From Ctenosaura bakeri (lineage: Eukaryota; Chordata; Lepidosauria; Squamata; Iguanidae): a stretch of 64,000 nucleotides of DNA. Positions 10,150 to 20,585 of this stretch are shown here, in pieces. Where the stretch lies: contig CAOLHI010000252.1 of assembly GCA_948474755.1 (NCBI GenBank), positions 62,001-126,000 of the forward strand, written 5' to 3'. Under the pieces are notes generated by a model. It did no database searches. It was given only the letters and a program-made list of their open reading frames with translations, and was not told the DNA's origin. Each line of letters begins with the position of its first letter. Position 1 is the first letter of the stretch. Both the position numbers and the translations under genes were made by a program.

Positions 10150-10990
10150 CCAAACACTGGAAGTCAGGTGGAGTAACATTGTTCTTAAGCCCTTCAGGAC
10201 TTCATTGGACACAGATCTCATCTGTAGTACTGTATCCAGTTTTGGATTCATTTCAGAAAAATTATCAAGAAGCTGGAATGTGTCAAGATGAGGGGGACTA
10301 AGATTGTAGAAGAGCCCAGAAATCAAACCCTATTTGGATCAAGGCTGAGGAATGAGATTAGGTGAATTGGGAATGCTTAGCCTGAAGAAAAGACAACTGA
10401 CATATGACAGCTGTCTTCAAGGGTTGCCAAGTAGAAGATGGAGCAACTTTCTTTTTTACTGTTCTAGAAGACAGGAACATAGAATCATAGAAATGTAGAG
10501 TTGGAAGAGACCCCAGGGGCCATCCAGTCCAACCCCCTGCCATGCAGGAACACCTTCAAAGCACTCCCGACAGATGGCCATCCAGCCTCTGCTTAAAAAC
10601 CTCCAAAGAAGGAGACTCCACCACACTCCGAGGCAGCACATTCCACTGCCGGACAGCCCTGACCATCAGGAAGTTCTTCCTGAGGTTCAGGTGGGATCTC
10701 CTTTCCTGCAGCTTGAATCCATTGCTCCTTGTCCTGGTCTCCGGATCAGCAGAAAACAAGCCCTCTCCTTCCTCTACATGGCATCCTTTCAAATATTTAA
10801 ACATGGCTATCATGTCCCCTCTTAACCTTCTCTTCTGATCAGAAACACAGATGGGAAGCACAACACAGGAGATTCCAATTAAATATGTGGAAATATTTCC
10901 TGACAGTAAGAGCTGTCTGACAGAGGAACAGCCTATGTCAGAAGGCTCAAGGGTTGAATCATTGTTCAATGTTTGTTTGTTTTTTTAATA
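10150..10990 (+). mobile_element. CR1-type LINE fragment interrupted by a second CR1
   Basis: Two plus-strand parts (about 10150-10480 and 10838-10990) read as consecutive CR1 ORF2/3' sequence. The first has 'GTACTGTATCCAGTTTTGGA', 'TTAGCCTGAAGAAAAGA' and 'GATAGCTGTCTTCAAGG' in degenerate form. The second has 'TTCCTGACAGTAAGAGCTGT'. The minus-strand CR1 between them (10481-10837) interrupts this older element. Confidence 0.7.
10481..10837 (-). mobile_element. Younger CR1-type LINE 3' fragment
   Basis: On the minus strand this encodes the last part of CR1 ORF2: RLRGDMIAMFKYLKGC, LNLRKNFLMVRAVRQWNVLP and FKQRLDGHLSG. This is the conserved C-terminal end of the reverse-transcriptase protein. 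It is followed by the 3' UTR ('GGTCTCTTCCAACTCTACAT' sense) and the ATGATTCTATG tail. It is 5'-truncated and has a readable frame, so it is younger than the CR1 it interrupts. Confidence 0.85.
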
Positions 10991-11470
10991 AGATGGAGGG
11001 ATAATGAGAGATAACTGGGATAGAAATATCTTTGGCTTGCATTTTAATACAAACTGAAATTATTCATACTTCCTGACCCAATATGTGAATGGAAACACAA
11101 CTGTACTTTGAAAATTGTACTTTTCCAAATTTTTTGATGAACTTCTCTAACCATATAAAGCATACAAAGCAAAAGGAGTACTGGTGGGAGTGGGCGCAAC
11201 AAATGTGTTATTAGTAAAGAAAATAACAAAAATAACAAATGCATTATAATTAAGTAGCTTGTAAAAATACATATAGCATGTAAACTGTATATAAAATCTG
11301 CAGAAATACCCATAAAATTATGTACAAACTTTAATGGGCATTTTTAAAAACTACTGCACGTACATACACAAAAATCAACTTATGAGTGGGAAAAAGAGAA
11401 GCTACACAAAAATGAAAGTGAGACATTTGTCCATCCCCTACTAGAAGCTTCTCAACTTTCAGATTAATTA
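10991..11470. other. Unassigned AT-rich sequence
   Basis: No gene or repeat was recognised. The stretch is AT-rich with several TATATAAA-like words, none in a recognisable promoter context. Confidence 0.4.
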
Positions 11471-11472
11471 TC

Positions 11473-11511
<39 letters not shown>

Positions 11512-11732
11512 TATTTGTATCCCACCTCTCCATATGGATCGAGGCAGCGAACAACTTACAAATAGCATGTACTTCAAAACATTTCTATACATGCCCCCAA
11601 CAAGCTGGGTACTCATTTTACTGACCTGCAAAAGGATGGAAGGCTGAGTCAACCTTGGAGCCTGGCAGGATCGAACTCACAACTTTGTGGCTTGCAGTAC
11701 TGGCATTTAACCACTGCACCACCAGGGCTCCT
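11471..11732 (-). mobile_element. tRNA-derived SINE with (TAA)n tail, copy 1
   Basis: On the minus strand it begins AGCCCTGGTGGTGCAGTGGT, an A-box-containing tRNA-like head. It continues through a B-box region (GTTGTGAGTTCGATCC) and ends in (TAA)n, seen here as (ATT)n at 11483-11510. The same SINE is at 40509 and 62585 on the plus strand. Transcription would be by RNA polymerase III. Confidence 0.9.
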
Positions 11733-12220
11733 TCTTATATGTATTTCTATCTCCATCTGCATGGGACCAGCACAGGACTGATAGTAAGAGTTTCAATATT
11801 GTTGAGCACAGGAGATCTACTTTATGCTTGGTCACCTATCACTGACCCAATCTGACTCAGTGCTCTAAGCTCTGGCCAAAATGAACTCTCTGGTATCACA
11901 GACACAGAGTTCTTTTCCAGCCTGGTTCTGTGAGATCCACACAGCTAGAGACACGAGACTCTGAGGCTGGAGCTTTCTTATGTATCAGACATGAAGTCTT
12001 CCAAGGTATTCTATATCTCTACCACTGTTGGGTTTCACAGACTTGTTGCATAGTCACTGGCCGAAACCCAACTGCTGGCCCAACCAGTGGAGACTCATTA
12101 AATCAGTGGGGTTTACACGGGTGCTGATTTGCCATTCATCAATTGCTTCAATTTTCTAAGTATGATTGTAAAAGCTGGAAGGAGGAGGAAGCTTACAGGA
12201 AGAAAATCAATTTATTTGTA
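11733..12220. other. Unassigned sequence
   Basis: No gene or repeat family was recognised. Confidence 0.4.
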
Positions 12221-12421
12221 ACGTGGTGCCGGAAAAGGGCACTATGGTGTCCACGCTCAGTCTGAGCAGCTGATAAGGATTAGAAGCACACGGCAAGCGG
12301 TTCTTGCAACAAAGTGATTCCTTATTTCACTCTAGTAAGGAAACAGTCTTACACAAATATGAAGCAAACAACAGTCCCAGCAATATCTATAAATCAAAGA
12401 CAGTCAATATAATCACAAGTC

Positions 12422-12468
12422 AGAGGCACGGCAGGAGAAACGGGTAGAGGCACGGCAGGAAAAACAGA
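12422..12468 (+). repeat. Two-copy tandem repeat, 24-bp unit
   Basis: The unit beginning AGAGGCACGGCAGGA is repeated (from 12422 and again from 12446) with one substitution, directly before the BovB foldback. Confidence 0.7.
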
Positions 12469-12471
12469 CAG

Positions 12472-12736
12472 ATTGTAGTTTCTTTATTTGAATGTATCCA
12501 CATGCAATGAACTTTTAACTTTTTCCTACTGCCTTCAGTGTTACTGAGCATTATATTCTTTTCTAATGATTCATGTCATTTCTTGATATGGCCAAAGCAT
12601 GGTAGCCTCACTTTGGCCATATCAAGAAACGGCAGGAATCATTAGAAAAGAATACAATGCTCAGTAACACTGAAGGCAGTAGGAAAAAGTTAAAACTTCA
12701 TTATATGTGGGTACACTCAAATAAAGAAACTACAAT
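12472..12736. repeat. Inverted duplication of a BovB LINE segment (126-bp arms)
   Basis: Arms 12472-12597 and 12611-12736 are reverse complements with a 13-bp spacer (CATGGTAGCCTCA). The right arm is in BovB sense orientation: 'ACACTGAAGGCAGTAGGAAA' is the conserved BovB 3' phrase. It runs on into BovB 3' sequence at 12737-12793 and 13211-13290. The left arm is thus an inverted copy of the same LINE segment. A few mismatches between the arms indicate an old event. Confidence 0.8.
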
Positions 12737-13290
12737 TCTGAGTCTGCAAGCCCAGTGCTGAGCTATTGAGGACCAGGGTTCTTGCAAGTCTTTGGCCCTT
12801 TTTGCATGGCATTTTTGACACAAAATGGCCCCTTGAGCGTCATGCAAATGTGAGGAGCGGTCCACATGACGCACTCATATTTGCGCAATGCTCCAGGGCC
12901 TGACACGGACCGTGCATGCATTTTTTCATTTTCGCCTTGAAGCCAAAAATGCTGTGTGGTCACGCATCGCTCCAGGGCCCCGTGCGCAATTACCTTGCGT
13001 GTGGAGCCTCAGGAGCCGGGCTGTTGAGCTTCCTGTCTCAGAGCAGCCTGGGAAGGTCCCAGGCTGCACTGCAAAAGGAAGAGAGGCTCTTGTGCAAACA
13101 GGAAGCTTGTGTGGAGCCAAAGAAGCAGGGAAGTGAGAGCCTCTCTCTGGAGGCTGCTCGTGCGAGCACCGCATCCCAGTGCCGAAAATGGGTGAATTGC
13201 GGAAAGGGTCTTTGATTCATAGGATCACCATAAGCTGAAGCTCACTTGATAGCAATTAACAACAACAACAACAACAACAACAACAGAGTC
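12737..13290 (+). mobile_element. BovB (RTE) LINE 3' end, interrupted, with (CAA)n tail
   Basis: 'CTGAGTCTGCAAGCCCAGTG' before 12794 and 'GATTCATAGGATCACCATAA' after 13210 are contiguous in BovB elements at 14.9 and 56.1 kb. The tail ends AGCAATTAAC(AAC)n. The CpG-rich element sits between them. Confidence 0.8.
12794..13210. mobile_element. CpG-rich TIR element, copy 1
   Basis: It begins GGCCCTTTTTGCATGG and ends TTGCGGAAAGGGTC (inverted termini), flanked by TTT at 12791-12793 and 13211-13213. Rejoining the flanks gives the expected BovB order, so the boundaries are supported by the interrupted host. The interior is CpG-rich and has 'CCCCTTGAGCGTCATGCAAA' and 'CCACATGACGCACTCATATT', shared with the copy at 56229. 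Open frames inside it on both strands match nothing. It is probably a non-autonomous PIF/Harbinger-like element. Confidence 0.8.
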
Positions 13291-13730
13291 AACAGATCTA
13301 ATGTAGTTAGGACCATCAATTGAATTTAGGTCCTTGTCTCCAGCTCCAAGGATCTGGGATGTAGAGATTTGCATGATGGTCATGGGTGTGCATTACAAAA
13401 AAAAAGAAAAAGAAAAAGAAATCAAATGAATGAAAAGGACCTTCCAAAATCTTTCAACCTCAAAAACCCTGGTCCTGGTTGGCTGACAGTTCTGTTCTTC
13501 TCTATGGAACTATCAATGAGATAACAACTTCCCGCTACTCTTTTGTATCATAATTTTCACGGAACAAAAGGGATGTAATTGAGCTAAACAAAACACGCCA
13601 TAAATATACATAAGATGTTACACTGAGTTGAGGAATCCTTATCTCAAGACAACTGTATATCCAGCAACTGTGCAAGGGGACGGAGCACTAAAGGGATGAA
13701 TTGAGAGCAGTGTAAGTTAAGATACTGAAA
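13291..13730. other. Unassigned sequence
   Basis: No gene or repeat family was seen apart from a short A-rich run near 13400-13425. Confidence 0.4.
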
Positions 13731-13734
13731 CACT

Positions 13735-13880
13735 CTTGGACATGAGATGGTCTATAAATTTCCCTGGATGAAATAATTTGACTCAGCTGGGCAGCATTTA
13801 TCATTCAATCGGAGACATTATCTTTCTATAAATAAGCGAGAAGAATTCGCGCTGGATTTTAATATTCATCTCTTGCAAGT
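13735..13880. promoter_or_regulatory. Possible conserved non-coding element
   Basis: This short repeat-free block contains TGAAATAATTTGACTCAGCT, GCATTTATCATTCAATCGGA, TTTCTATAAATAAGCGAGAA and TTCGCGCTGGATTTTAATAT. Isolated CpG words in an AT-rich context are unusual for decayed neutral sequence here. Evidence is compositional only. Confidence 0.25.
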
Positions 13881-14224
13881 TGCAAGGATCAATAAATGCC
13901 AATGGTGCAAACACTGGCCTCCCGGAAACCCAAATGCCAACCCCAATCAATTTTTCTCTCCCACATCAACACCACATTTTTACAAAGTGGCAAAAGCTGC
14001 TCTTCACCCAAAGGGCCTTGTCAAAAAAGGCAAGCATCACTCTGTCAGATGACAATCCCTTCACACCTCGGCCAACAGCACGCAGGCATCCCAGCTGCTG
14101 GAGTCATCAAGAAAAGTGCCTTGAAGGCCTTCCTCAAATCTCAGGGCTAAAACACTGCTGCTTAGTGTCAGTTCCAAGAAATCAGGAGACTAGGATTTGG
14201 AAAAGAAGCTATGAAGTAATTAGA
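13881..14224. other. Unassigned sequence
   Basis: Two overlapping plus-strand frames are open, but neither shows a recognisable domain. No repeat was recognised. Confidence 0.4.
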
Positions 14225-14229
14225 TAAGA

Positions 14230-15085
14230 TGTAAGGATGCATGACAAAGAGCAAAGTCAGGATCACTCATGCCATAGTACTTCTGATCTTTGGGTATGGC
14301 AGGGGTGGGTAAACTGAGGCCTAAGGGCCACATGTGGCCATTCAGACACCTAAGTGCAGCCCTTTGGACCCTCCAGAGCCCCCCAGAGTCCCAGATCCTG
14401 ATAAAAATATTCAGGGTGACTGCCCCAAACCTGCCCAAAGTTGTCCCAAACCACCTAGAAATGCAGTTGTTTAGTTCTCTTAATCCCCAAAGCTCCACGA
14501 GCCTCTCAAAAACACTACAAAAATATAGGCTGAAAATCAGCCAAAATAGCAGCTGGAAGTGACATCACATCAATTTGGGCATGCCAATACATGCTGGTTC
14601 AGTCTGCCAGGCAGACATTGGGAGGGAAATGGCCTACCCCCTGCACAGTTGCCCACCTTGATATGTGGTTATGAAATCTGGAAAGTGAAGATAGCTGACT
14701 GGAAAAGAATCAACTCATTTGGAACGCAGTGCTGGAGGAAAGTTCAACAGATGCTCTGGACTACTAAGAACAGAATAAAGGGTCCTAGAGCAAATCAAAC
14801 CTGAACTCTCTCAAGAAGACAAGATGACTAAATTGAGTCTATCATACTTTGGATGTATCATGAGAAGACATGACTCACTAGAAAGACAATAATGCTTGGT
14901 AAGATAGAAGGCAGGAGGAAAAGAAGATGATCACATTACAGATGGATTAATTCAATCAAGGAAGTCATGATTCTGAGTTTGCACGATCTGGCCAGAATTG
15001 TTGATAAGAGAGTTTATTCCATGTCCTTCATTCATAGGATCACCATACGTTGAAGCCAACTTGATGACAATTAAAAACAACTAAA
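14230..15085 (+). mobile_element. BovB (RTE) LINE 3' segment interrupted by an hAT-like element
   Basis: 14230-14299 ('AGTCAGGATCACTCATGCCA') and 14661-15085 are consecutive BovB sequence. The latter has 'CTGGAAAGTGAAGATAGCTG', 'TGATAATTAAA'-type tail and 'ATCATACTTTGGATGTATCA'. In sense it covers the C-terminal end of the RT protein and the 3' UTR. Frameshifts and stops show it is dead. Confidence 0.8.
14300..14660. mobile_element. hAT-like non-autonomous element, GGGTAAACT family, copy 2
   Basis: It begins CAGGGGTGGGTAAACTGAGG and ends ACAGTTGCCCACCTTG, which are inverted termini. It interrupts a BovB, which fixes its position. The expected 8-bp duplication is degenerate (GGGTATGG versus ATATGTGG). 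There is no transposase. Confidence 0.7.
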
Positions 15086-15407
15086 TTATTGTGTGTGCTA
15101 ATGTGGCTGTTCCTGTTCCACTAGCCCTAGCTATCATTGCCAATAGTTCAAGTACAACATATTGCCCACTCCTCTAAACCATAATTGGTGGCTATCCTGG
15201 GTAGGTCCTTTTTAGCAGTGGTACTAAGCCTGTGGAACTCCCTCCTAAGGGATGTACTCCTATTTCCTTCCCTGCTATTTGTTGGGCAGCTAGATATTGC
15301 GATATCAGGCTCTGGGAACTAGTGATTGGCCTTATTTTTCCCTCTACATTTGTTGCTGCTATTGACATTTTTGATGATCTTGAGAAGTTTTTGGCATGTT
15401 TAGGAAG
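15086..15407. other. Unassigned sequence
   Basis: No gene was recognised. The part near 15225-15255 ('GTGGAACTCCCTCCTAAGGG') has the flavour of a decayed L2-type LINE. Confidence 0.3.
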
Positions 15408-15720
15408 ATAAGAGTCATGTTAGATCAGACCAAAGACCTAGTCAGTCCAACACTCTGACCACCCAAGGGTCACTGAGCTGCTTATGGGAAGCCCACCAGC
15501 ACAGTATGAATGCAACTGCACTCCTCCTGTTAAGTTCTGTACAGTAACTGTTGCACAAAAACAAACTGCCTTGCACAATGGAGGTAACAACCTGAATAGT
15601 AGATACTTGGTGAGCTCATTTAATCTCCTTTTGAAACCATCCAAGATGGCAGTCATAGCTAGACCTTGCGGTAGTGAATGTCACAGTTTAACGTTAATTC
15701 TTTTGTTTTCATTGTACCGG
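15408..15720 (+). repeat. LINE-derived 3' UTR remnant
   Basis: 'GTTAGATCAGACCAAAGACC', 'AGTCCAACACTCTGACC', 'TGGGAAGCCCACCAGCACAG' and 'TTGCGGTAGTGAATGTCACA' follow the order of a common amniote LINE 3' region that I recognise, but the exact family (L2, L3 or CR1) is uncertain. Confidence 0.5.
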
Positions 15721-15760
15721 TGATCTCACTTGTGGGTTTGCAAATAGAAAGTCAAGGTTT

Positions 15761-18368
15761 AAACAACTGTCACCCTCACCACCACAATCACTGATACATA
15801 CTTTACACATACATATAGAATTACCTTTCACTGAATCAGAAACTACAAAGACTAACCTGCTCAGCTACACTATTGGTCCAGCCAGACCAATTTGTCATCT
15901 AGATATTTCAGAGGTGAATAAAGACAATGTTGTCCCGAGCCACCTGAAGAATTTGTGAAATTTGTAAGATTTGAACCATGGGCTTTCTGGTTCAAGGTCA
16001 TGCCCTGATGTACTATGTACCCAGTTAAAGACTAGGATACAGAACATGGCTGTAAATTTTACACTGCCATCCCATTTACTGCATAGGTTAAAGCAAAAGC
16101 ACCCCAACAGAAAGAAACATAATAAATTACCTGGAATGCATTAGATCAGTTTTGACACACTATACTCAAATTCCTAAACATGTTAATAATGCATTAGAAT
16201 TAAATGTAAATGCTAAAGCAACATTTGGCTCATAAATAATATCCATAACGAAAACCATCTTCTCCCTCAGAGGAATAAGAGTAAAAGCGTTCTGAAACGA
16301 GATGATCGTTGACCTGAGGAAAGGTTTCACACACTTTTAAATAATATATGTAAACCTGCAATTCACATTGATGTGCACTCATTTTTCTTGCTATGACACT
16401 AAAGTTGAAATAATCCAATCGACAAGACAGAGTATACTTGGCAAAGCCATTATTCAAACAAAGGCAGTTCAGGCACTTTTTTAAAAGAATAAAAAAAAAA
16501 CATGTAAGCAGCAATTTGGGACAATTTAGAGCAGTGATATTATGTGCCATTTTGCATTGTGATCAGCTGAAAAATGCTAACATTGATCTTAAAATAACTC
16601 AGCTGGTTGAATGTGATTTTTCCCCTTTTCTTTTGACCTCTCCACAGAGCAGAAAAGTTGCTTTACACAATACAGTGATTGTCACCTCTCCCTATGGCAA
16701 CAGCTTTAATACCAATACGGCTAAAGCTTTGAAAGGCCTGACCAAAAGCTTGTGGGTAAAAGACAGAAATACTTAATTACCCAAATATCTGTTTAACTGT
16801 ACCACTTTTCCCTTCCAAAAATGATATTTTCTTTCTTGTCCAGAATACATCTGACTGCTGACACAGAGCTAGCTCAAACAAAGTATTACAGAAATTGCTC
16901 TGGGGGAACTACTGCTATGAAGAAAGAAGAACCTGGGATTGCAAATATACTACTGAAAATTGAAAGGCAGGAGCATTATCACAACTCTATTCAGAAAGCA
17001 CCCATGAGCCTACAAGTATAGAGCATGATCTCAGCGATGAAGCCAGATGGAGGCAAGCAACAGTCAGCTTCCTATTGTTGTCCATGAATGGCTTTGAACT
17101 GAATGCCTCAGACACATGAATGCGTTAGGCGCTGATTTCTAGGCTAATGTGAACCAGTTCCTTCCAGAAGGGTATTTGTGTTCCCCTTTGCAGTAATGTG
17201 TAGAAAGTTCCTTTTGAGAGAGACATGCTATATATTCAAACCTGAGATTCCCACAATACCAACTGGTTCTTCAGCATAATCACAAAGACTGTATGATGCC
17301 TTCAGTAACTCTGACAAAGGTTCCTGTGAGATAATATGATGGAAGGCATCTTCAATGACTAGTGGTAACACTTATGGTTATGTGCCAGTACCATTGCAAA
17401 CATGGTAGACTCTTTGAGTCTTCTTGCCACAGACATTTCGAATGTAATGATACCTATGGCCTTCACAGTCAAGAAGATCCAATGAGGTCAAACTGCTCTT
17501 TGCTTATGCCCAAACTCCATAGGCAATAACAACAGCAGACAGTCAAGATCACAAGTTGTTAGGTGATGTGGCTACCAGATATAGTTCCTTAGCTTCACAA
17601 TTCTGACTGAACCCCCATGTATCAAGATGGGCCTCTGCCAACAGGCAGATAAGTTTTGGTGTCCTTGTTAGCATCACAGCTGAACATAAAGAGTTGGCCA
17701 GTGTACAGAAAGGGTTCATCTGTATTGATGAAAAACGTAAGACATTTTAAAAATCAGATTGGCAGTTTGAAGCTGGGAGAAGTTATGAAGTCTGGGAACA
17801 AACTGGAGGACTGCATTTTTTTGCTGTGTTACCAACCTGCTTGCATAGTTCCCACAGCTATTGAGAGGACATGGGTCATGTTTGTGCACTTTGATTTTCT
17901 TGATTTGCTTCTGTGCTGTATAATCCTTGGGAGTCTATCCTCCAACAGCCTTGGCTTGGTGTAGATGTGTGAAGGGGTGCACCCCAGTTGAGGTACCCAA
18001 TAAAGCCAGTGTTGAGGAATTGACTGATGGATGGAGATGGTAGAATTAGCTTAGGGGCCCAGTTTTGCCATTGGCTATGAGGGATGATGGGCCCCATCAG
18101 CAAAATGGCCAGAATGCTTCTCTCCTGTGTACCATCTGCCACATCCTTTATCACTGATAAATCTTATGCCATAGCAGTAATGTGGGTCAGTGTTTGGTAC
18201 CAAAAGGCCTCTTGCAGAGGCCTGGAACTACACCCATTTCCAGCACAGAACACTTCCCTCTGCCCTTTCCCAACTGTGTTGTAAATTGTTTCAATCATCT
18301 GGAGATGGGATTTAAAAATGTGAATAAGTAAATGAATGGATTTAAATTTCTATAATCTCTTGTTCAAT
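15761..18368. other. Mostly unique sequence, no confirmed gene
   Basis: No repeat was recognised over most of this stretch. A conserved-element-like part lies at about 16300-16800. A polypyrimidine/AG followed by an open frame and GTAAAA lies at 16620-16765 (see findings). Near 18275-18345 a short L2-like 3' remnant is possible. Confidence 0.35.
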
Positions 18369-18380
18369 ATGGTATTTTAG

Positions 18381-18616
18381 TGTGGTGAGTGTTGGGCGAG
18401 AAATTGGGGAGATGAGGGTTCAACCAACCATGGAGACCCAGCGCGTGACCGTGGACAAATCATGCTCTCTCACCCTAAGAAGAAGGCAATGGGAAACCTC
18501 CTCTGAATAAATCTTATCAAAAACAAAAACAAAACAAAACAAAAACAAAGAGAGTGTTGCCGTAAGTCAGAGTCAACATGAAGGCACACAACAACAACAA
18601 CAACAACAACAACAAC
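18381..18616 (+). mobile_element. tRNA-derived SINE with (CAA)n tail
   Basis: The head is a decayed tRNA-like promoter (TGTGGTGAGTGTTGGGCGAG, then GAGGGTTCAACC in B-box position). The body is 'CTAAGAAGAAGGCAATGGGA', 'TGCCGTAAGTCAGAGTCAAC', and the tail is (AAC)n. It is flanked by TGGTATTTTAG (18370-18380) and TGGCATTTTAG (18617-18627), an 11-bp target-site duplication with one mismatch. An A-rich expansion sits inside the body at 18518-18547. Confidence 0.9.
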
Positions 18617-18627
18617 TGGCATTTTAG

Positions 18628-20030
18628 ATCTGTTTACTCTCTGCTGTCACAGAGGACCTTGCCCCCATGAATATATGAGTGCCGTCAACATGGTAGATCA
18701 TTTGGTTCTTGTTCTGTATGTTCCCTGAAAAGCCTCACACATACTGGTTAATGTGTTATGAGCAGGATGCTGAAGGCAGCATCTGGAACAAGGTTCCATC
18801 CATAGGTGCAGACATGGCAAACTGTGGACCTCTCCCTGAGAGATGTTGAGCCACATACTGCAATTGCAAATGGATGACGACATGTTGGATCGTCTCCATA
18901 ACTTCATACTGGGTTTTAGCATCAGAAATCCTGATTGGAAAGAGGCCCCAAACTCTCCAATTTGCAGAGGTCTGGGCCAAAGAAGGTTAAGCAGTAACAG
19001 ACCAGCCCCCTCCCTTTAGGGAGCCAGAGAGATTTCTCCTGATCAGTTCGAAAAGTTAGAGAAAAACACCATTATTACCAAAGAGGATTAAATTTTGGAG
19101 CTGTCATTCTCTGCAATGGCCTTTTCCTTTGTAATTCTAAATCCCAGCAGGTTTAAAAGCCAAAAAAAAAGGGGGAGGGGAGGGAGCCCTGTCCTTGGTT
19201 CCCTCGAAACAGCTTGCTTCTTTATAATAGGTTTCTTCAAGCAAAGGGAAGCAGTAAATTGCAAGGTGATGGAGCAGCTGATAAATGTGCAAATTAAGAA
19301 GGTTGTTCTTAATCGTCCTGCAGAAAGAAAGCCTGTTCTGTGGGGCTTTTGCTGGCAGAGGAACACAAAAGACCCACTATTAATTCTGCAGAGAATGAGA
19401 ACCAGTCTCTTCCATGTCCTATTCTCCCTTTAATTGGATCTATCAGCAAGACAGGATGCTGCAGAATTTATAAGAGGAAAGTGAAAAAGGAAAGAGTTCC
19501 TTATAATATCTTTCCTTCTTCTCTGGAGCTTGAAAAATGCTTTTAAAAAAACTACAATTCCCATTATCCCCAGTAATCAGAGCCCAGAATCCTCCAATAA
19601 GCAAGGCCACTGCCAAAATATCTGGGACTCTGGGAATTATAAACCAAATGCACCCCAACACAAAGTTCTGCTCTAGTCAATAGGAAGAAACTTATCCAAG
19701 GGCAGTGTGACCATTTGCTGAGTCTTTACTCCTAGAATACTTACTGAAAATTTCATTTAGAACCAAAACTGGAACTGTGTGATGAACACAGAAATTATGG
19801 CTTTCTCCAGTTGGGAAAAACATCATTAAATAGGATTAACCAACATCAAGAATGGAGTGAAAAAGAAGAGTGATCAGAAGCTTGTGGTGGAAAGGAGGAA
19901 GAAATGCTGCCTTGATGAGCTAAAGTGCTAAGAGACTAAACATTAGTTCAATTAAATCATTCCAAATTTTCCCAGATTTTCTTGAGGTGGACAAACCACA
20001 GATCTAGAATTAAAGCCAAATGCATAGCTT
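18628..20030. other. Unassigned sequence
   Basis: No gene was identified. Open frames at 19088-19433 on opposite strands overlap. A short foldback-type fragment ('ACTACAATTCCCATTATCCC', 'GACTCTGGGAATTATAAACC') is visible at 19550-19645. Confidence 0.4.
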
Positions 20031-20039
20031 GGCACGAGT

Positions 20040-20295
20040 GGGGTAGGGGCGGGGGGGAGGTGTGTGTGTGTGGCTATGATGCATGGGGAGTGGCTACAGC
20101 ATGTGTTGCGTGGCTACAGTATGTGTGGGCAGGGTTATGGTGCATGTGGGCATGGGTATGGGGCACGAGGGAGGAGCTATGGCATGTGGGGTGGGGTTAC
20201 GGTGCGCGGGAGGCAGGCAAGCAGTGGTGGGGCCCCAAAAAATACCACCCAGGGCACACCGTCCCCTTCATCCCCCCTGTACCTACGCGACTGCA
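20040..20295 (+). repeat. GC-rich repeat with ~20-22-bp internal period, copy 1
   Basis: After GTGTGTGTGTG there are about seven loosely repeated units of the form 'GGCTAC/TRGTRTGTGGGG' (TGGCTATGATGCATGGGGAG, TGGCTACAGCATGTGTTGCG and so on). A constant end follows: 'GGGGCCCCAAAAAATACCAC', 'CCAGGGCACACCG'. The same structure is inverted at 36070-36303, where it is also bounded by a CA/GT microsatellite. The open frames through it arise from the periodicity. Confidence 0.7.
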
Positions 20296-20469
20296 AAAGC
20301 CAAATCATTAGCAGAACTACAGTTTTGCTCTCCAATTTTAAAATTTCCAGAAGGAATACACTGAAGATATATATTTGGTTCCCTTGACCTTCTCTGCTTT
20401 CTGTTGTCAGATTAAATGACATCATGAGTTTAATCCAAAGATGGAAATTGTAGCAACCTCCAGATGCCT

Positions 20470-20571
20470 CCAAATGTTGTTGGACTGTAACTCCAAGTGT
20501 TCCCTACCACAGGTTACCCTTGCTTGGGCTGATGGGAGTTGTAGTTCAACAACATCTGGAGAGCTGCACGA
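20470..20571. repeat. Short foldback repeat
   Basis: CTCCAAATGTTGTTGGACTG at the left and AGTTCAACAACATCTGGAG at the right are inverted. 'GGGCTGATGGGAGTTGTAGT' lies inside. This is the cleanest copy of a family whose fragments also occur near 9165, 26650, 28790, 32560 and 52540. Confidence 0.75.
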
Positions 20572-20585
20572 TTCCTATCACTGGT

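Noticed and set aside
10556..10969. 137-residue minus-strand frame as a host protein
   Set aside because: It reads as the end of CR1 ORF2 (RLRGDMIAMFKYLKGC, LRKNFLMVRAVRQWNVLP).
13896..14227. Plus-strand frames as a small protein gene
   Set aside because: Two overlapping frames are open with no recognisable domain, and no splice or start context stands out.
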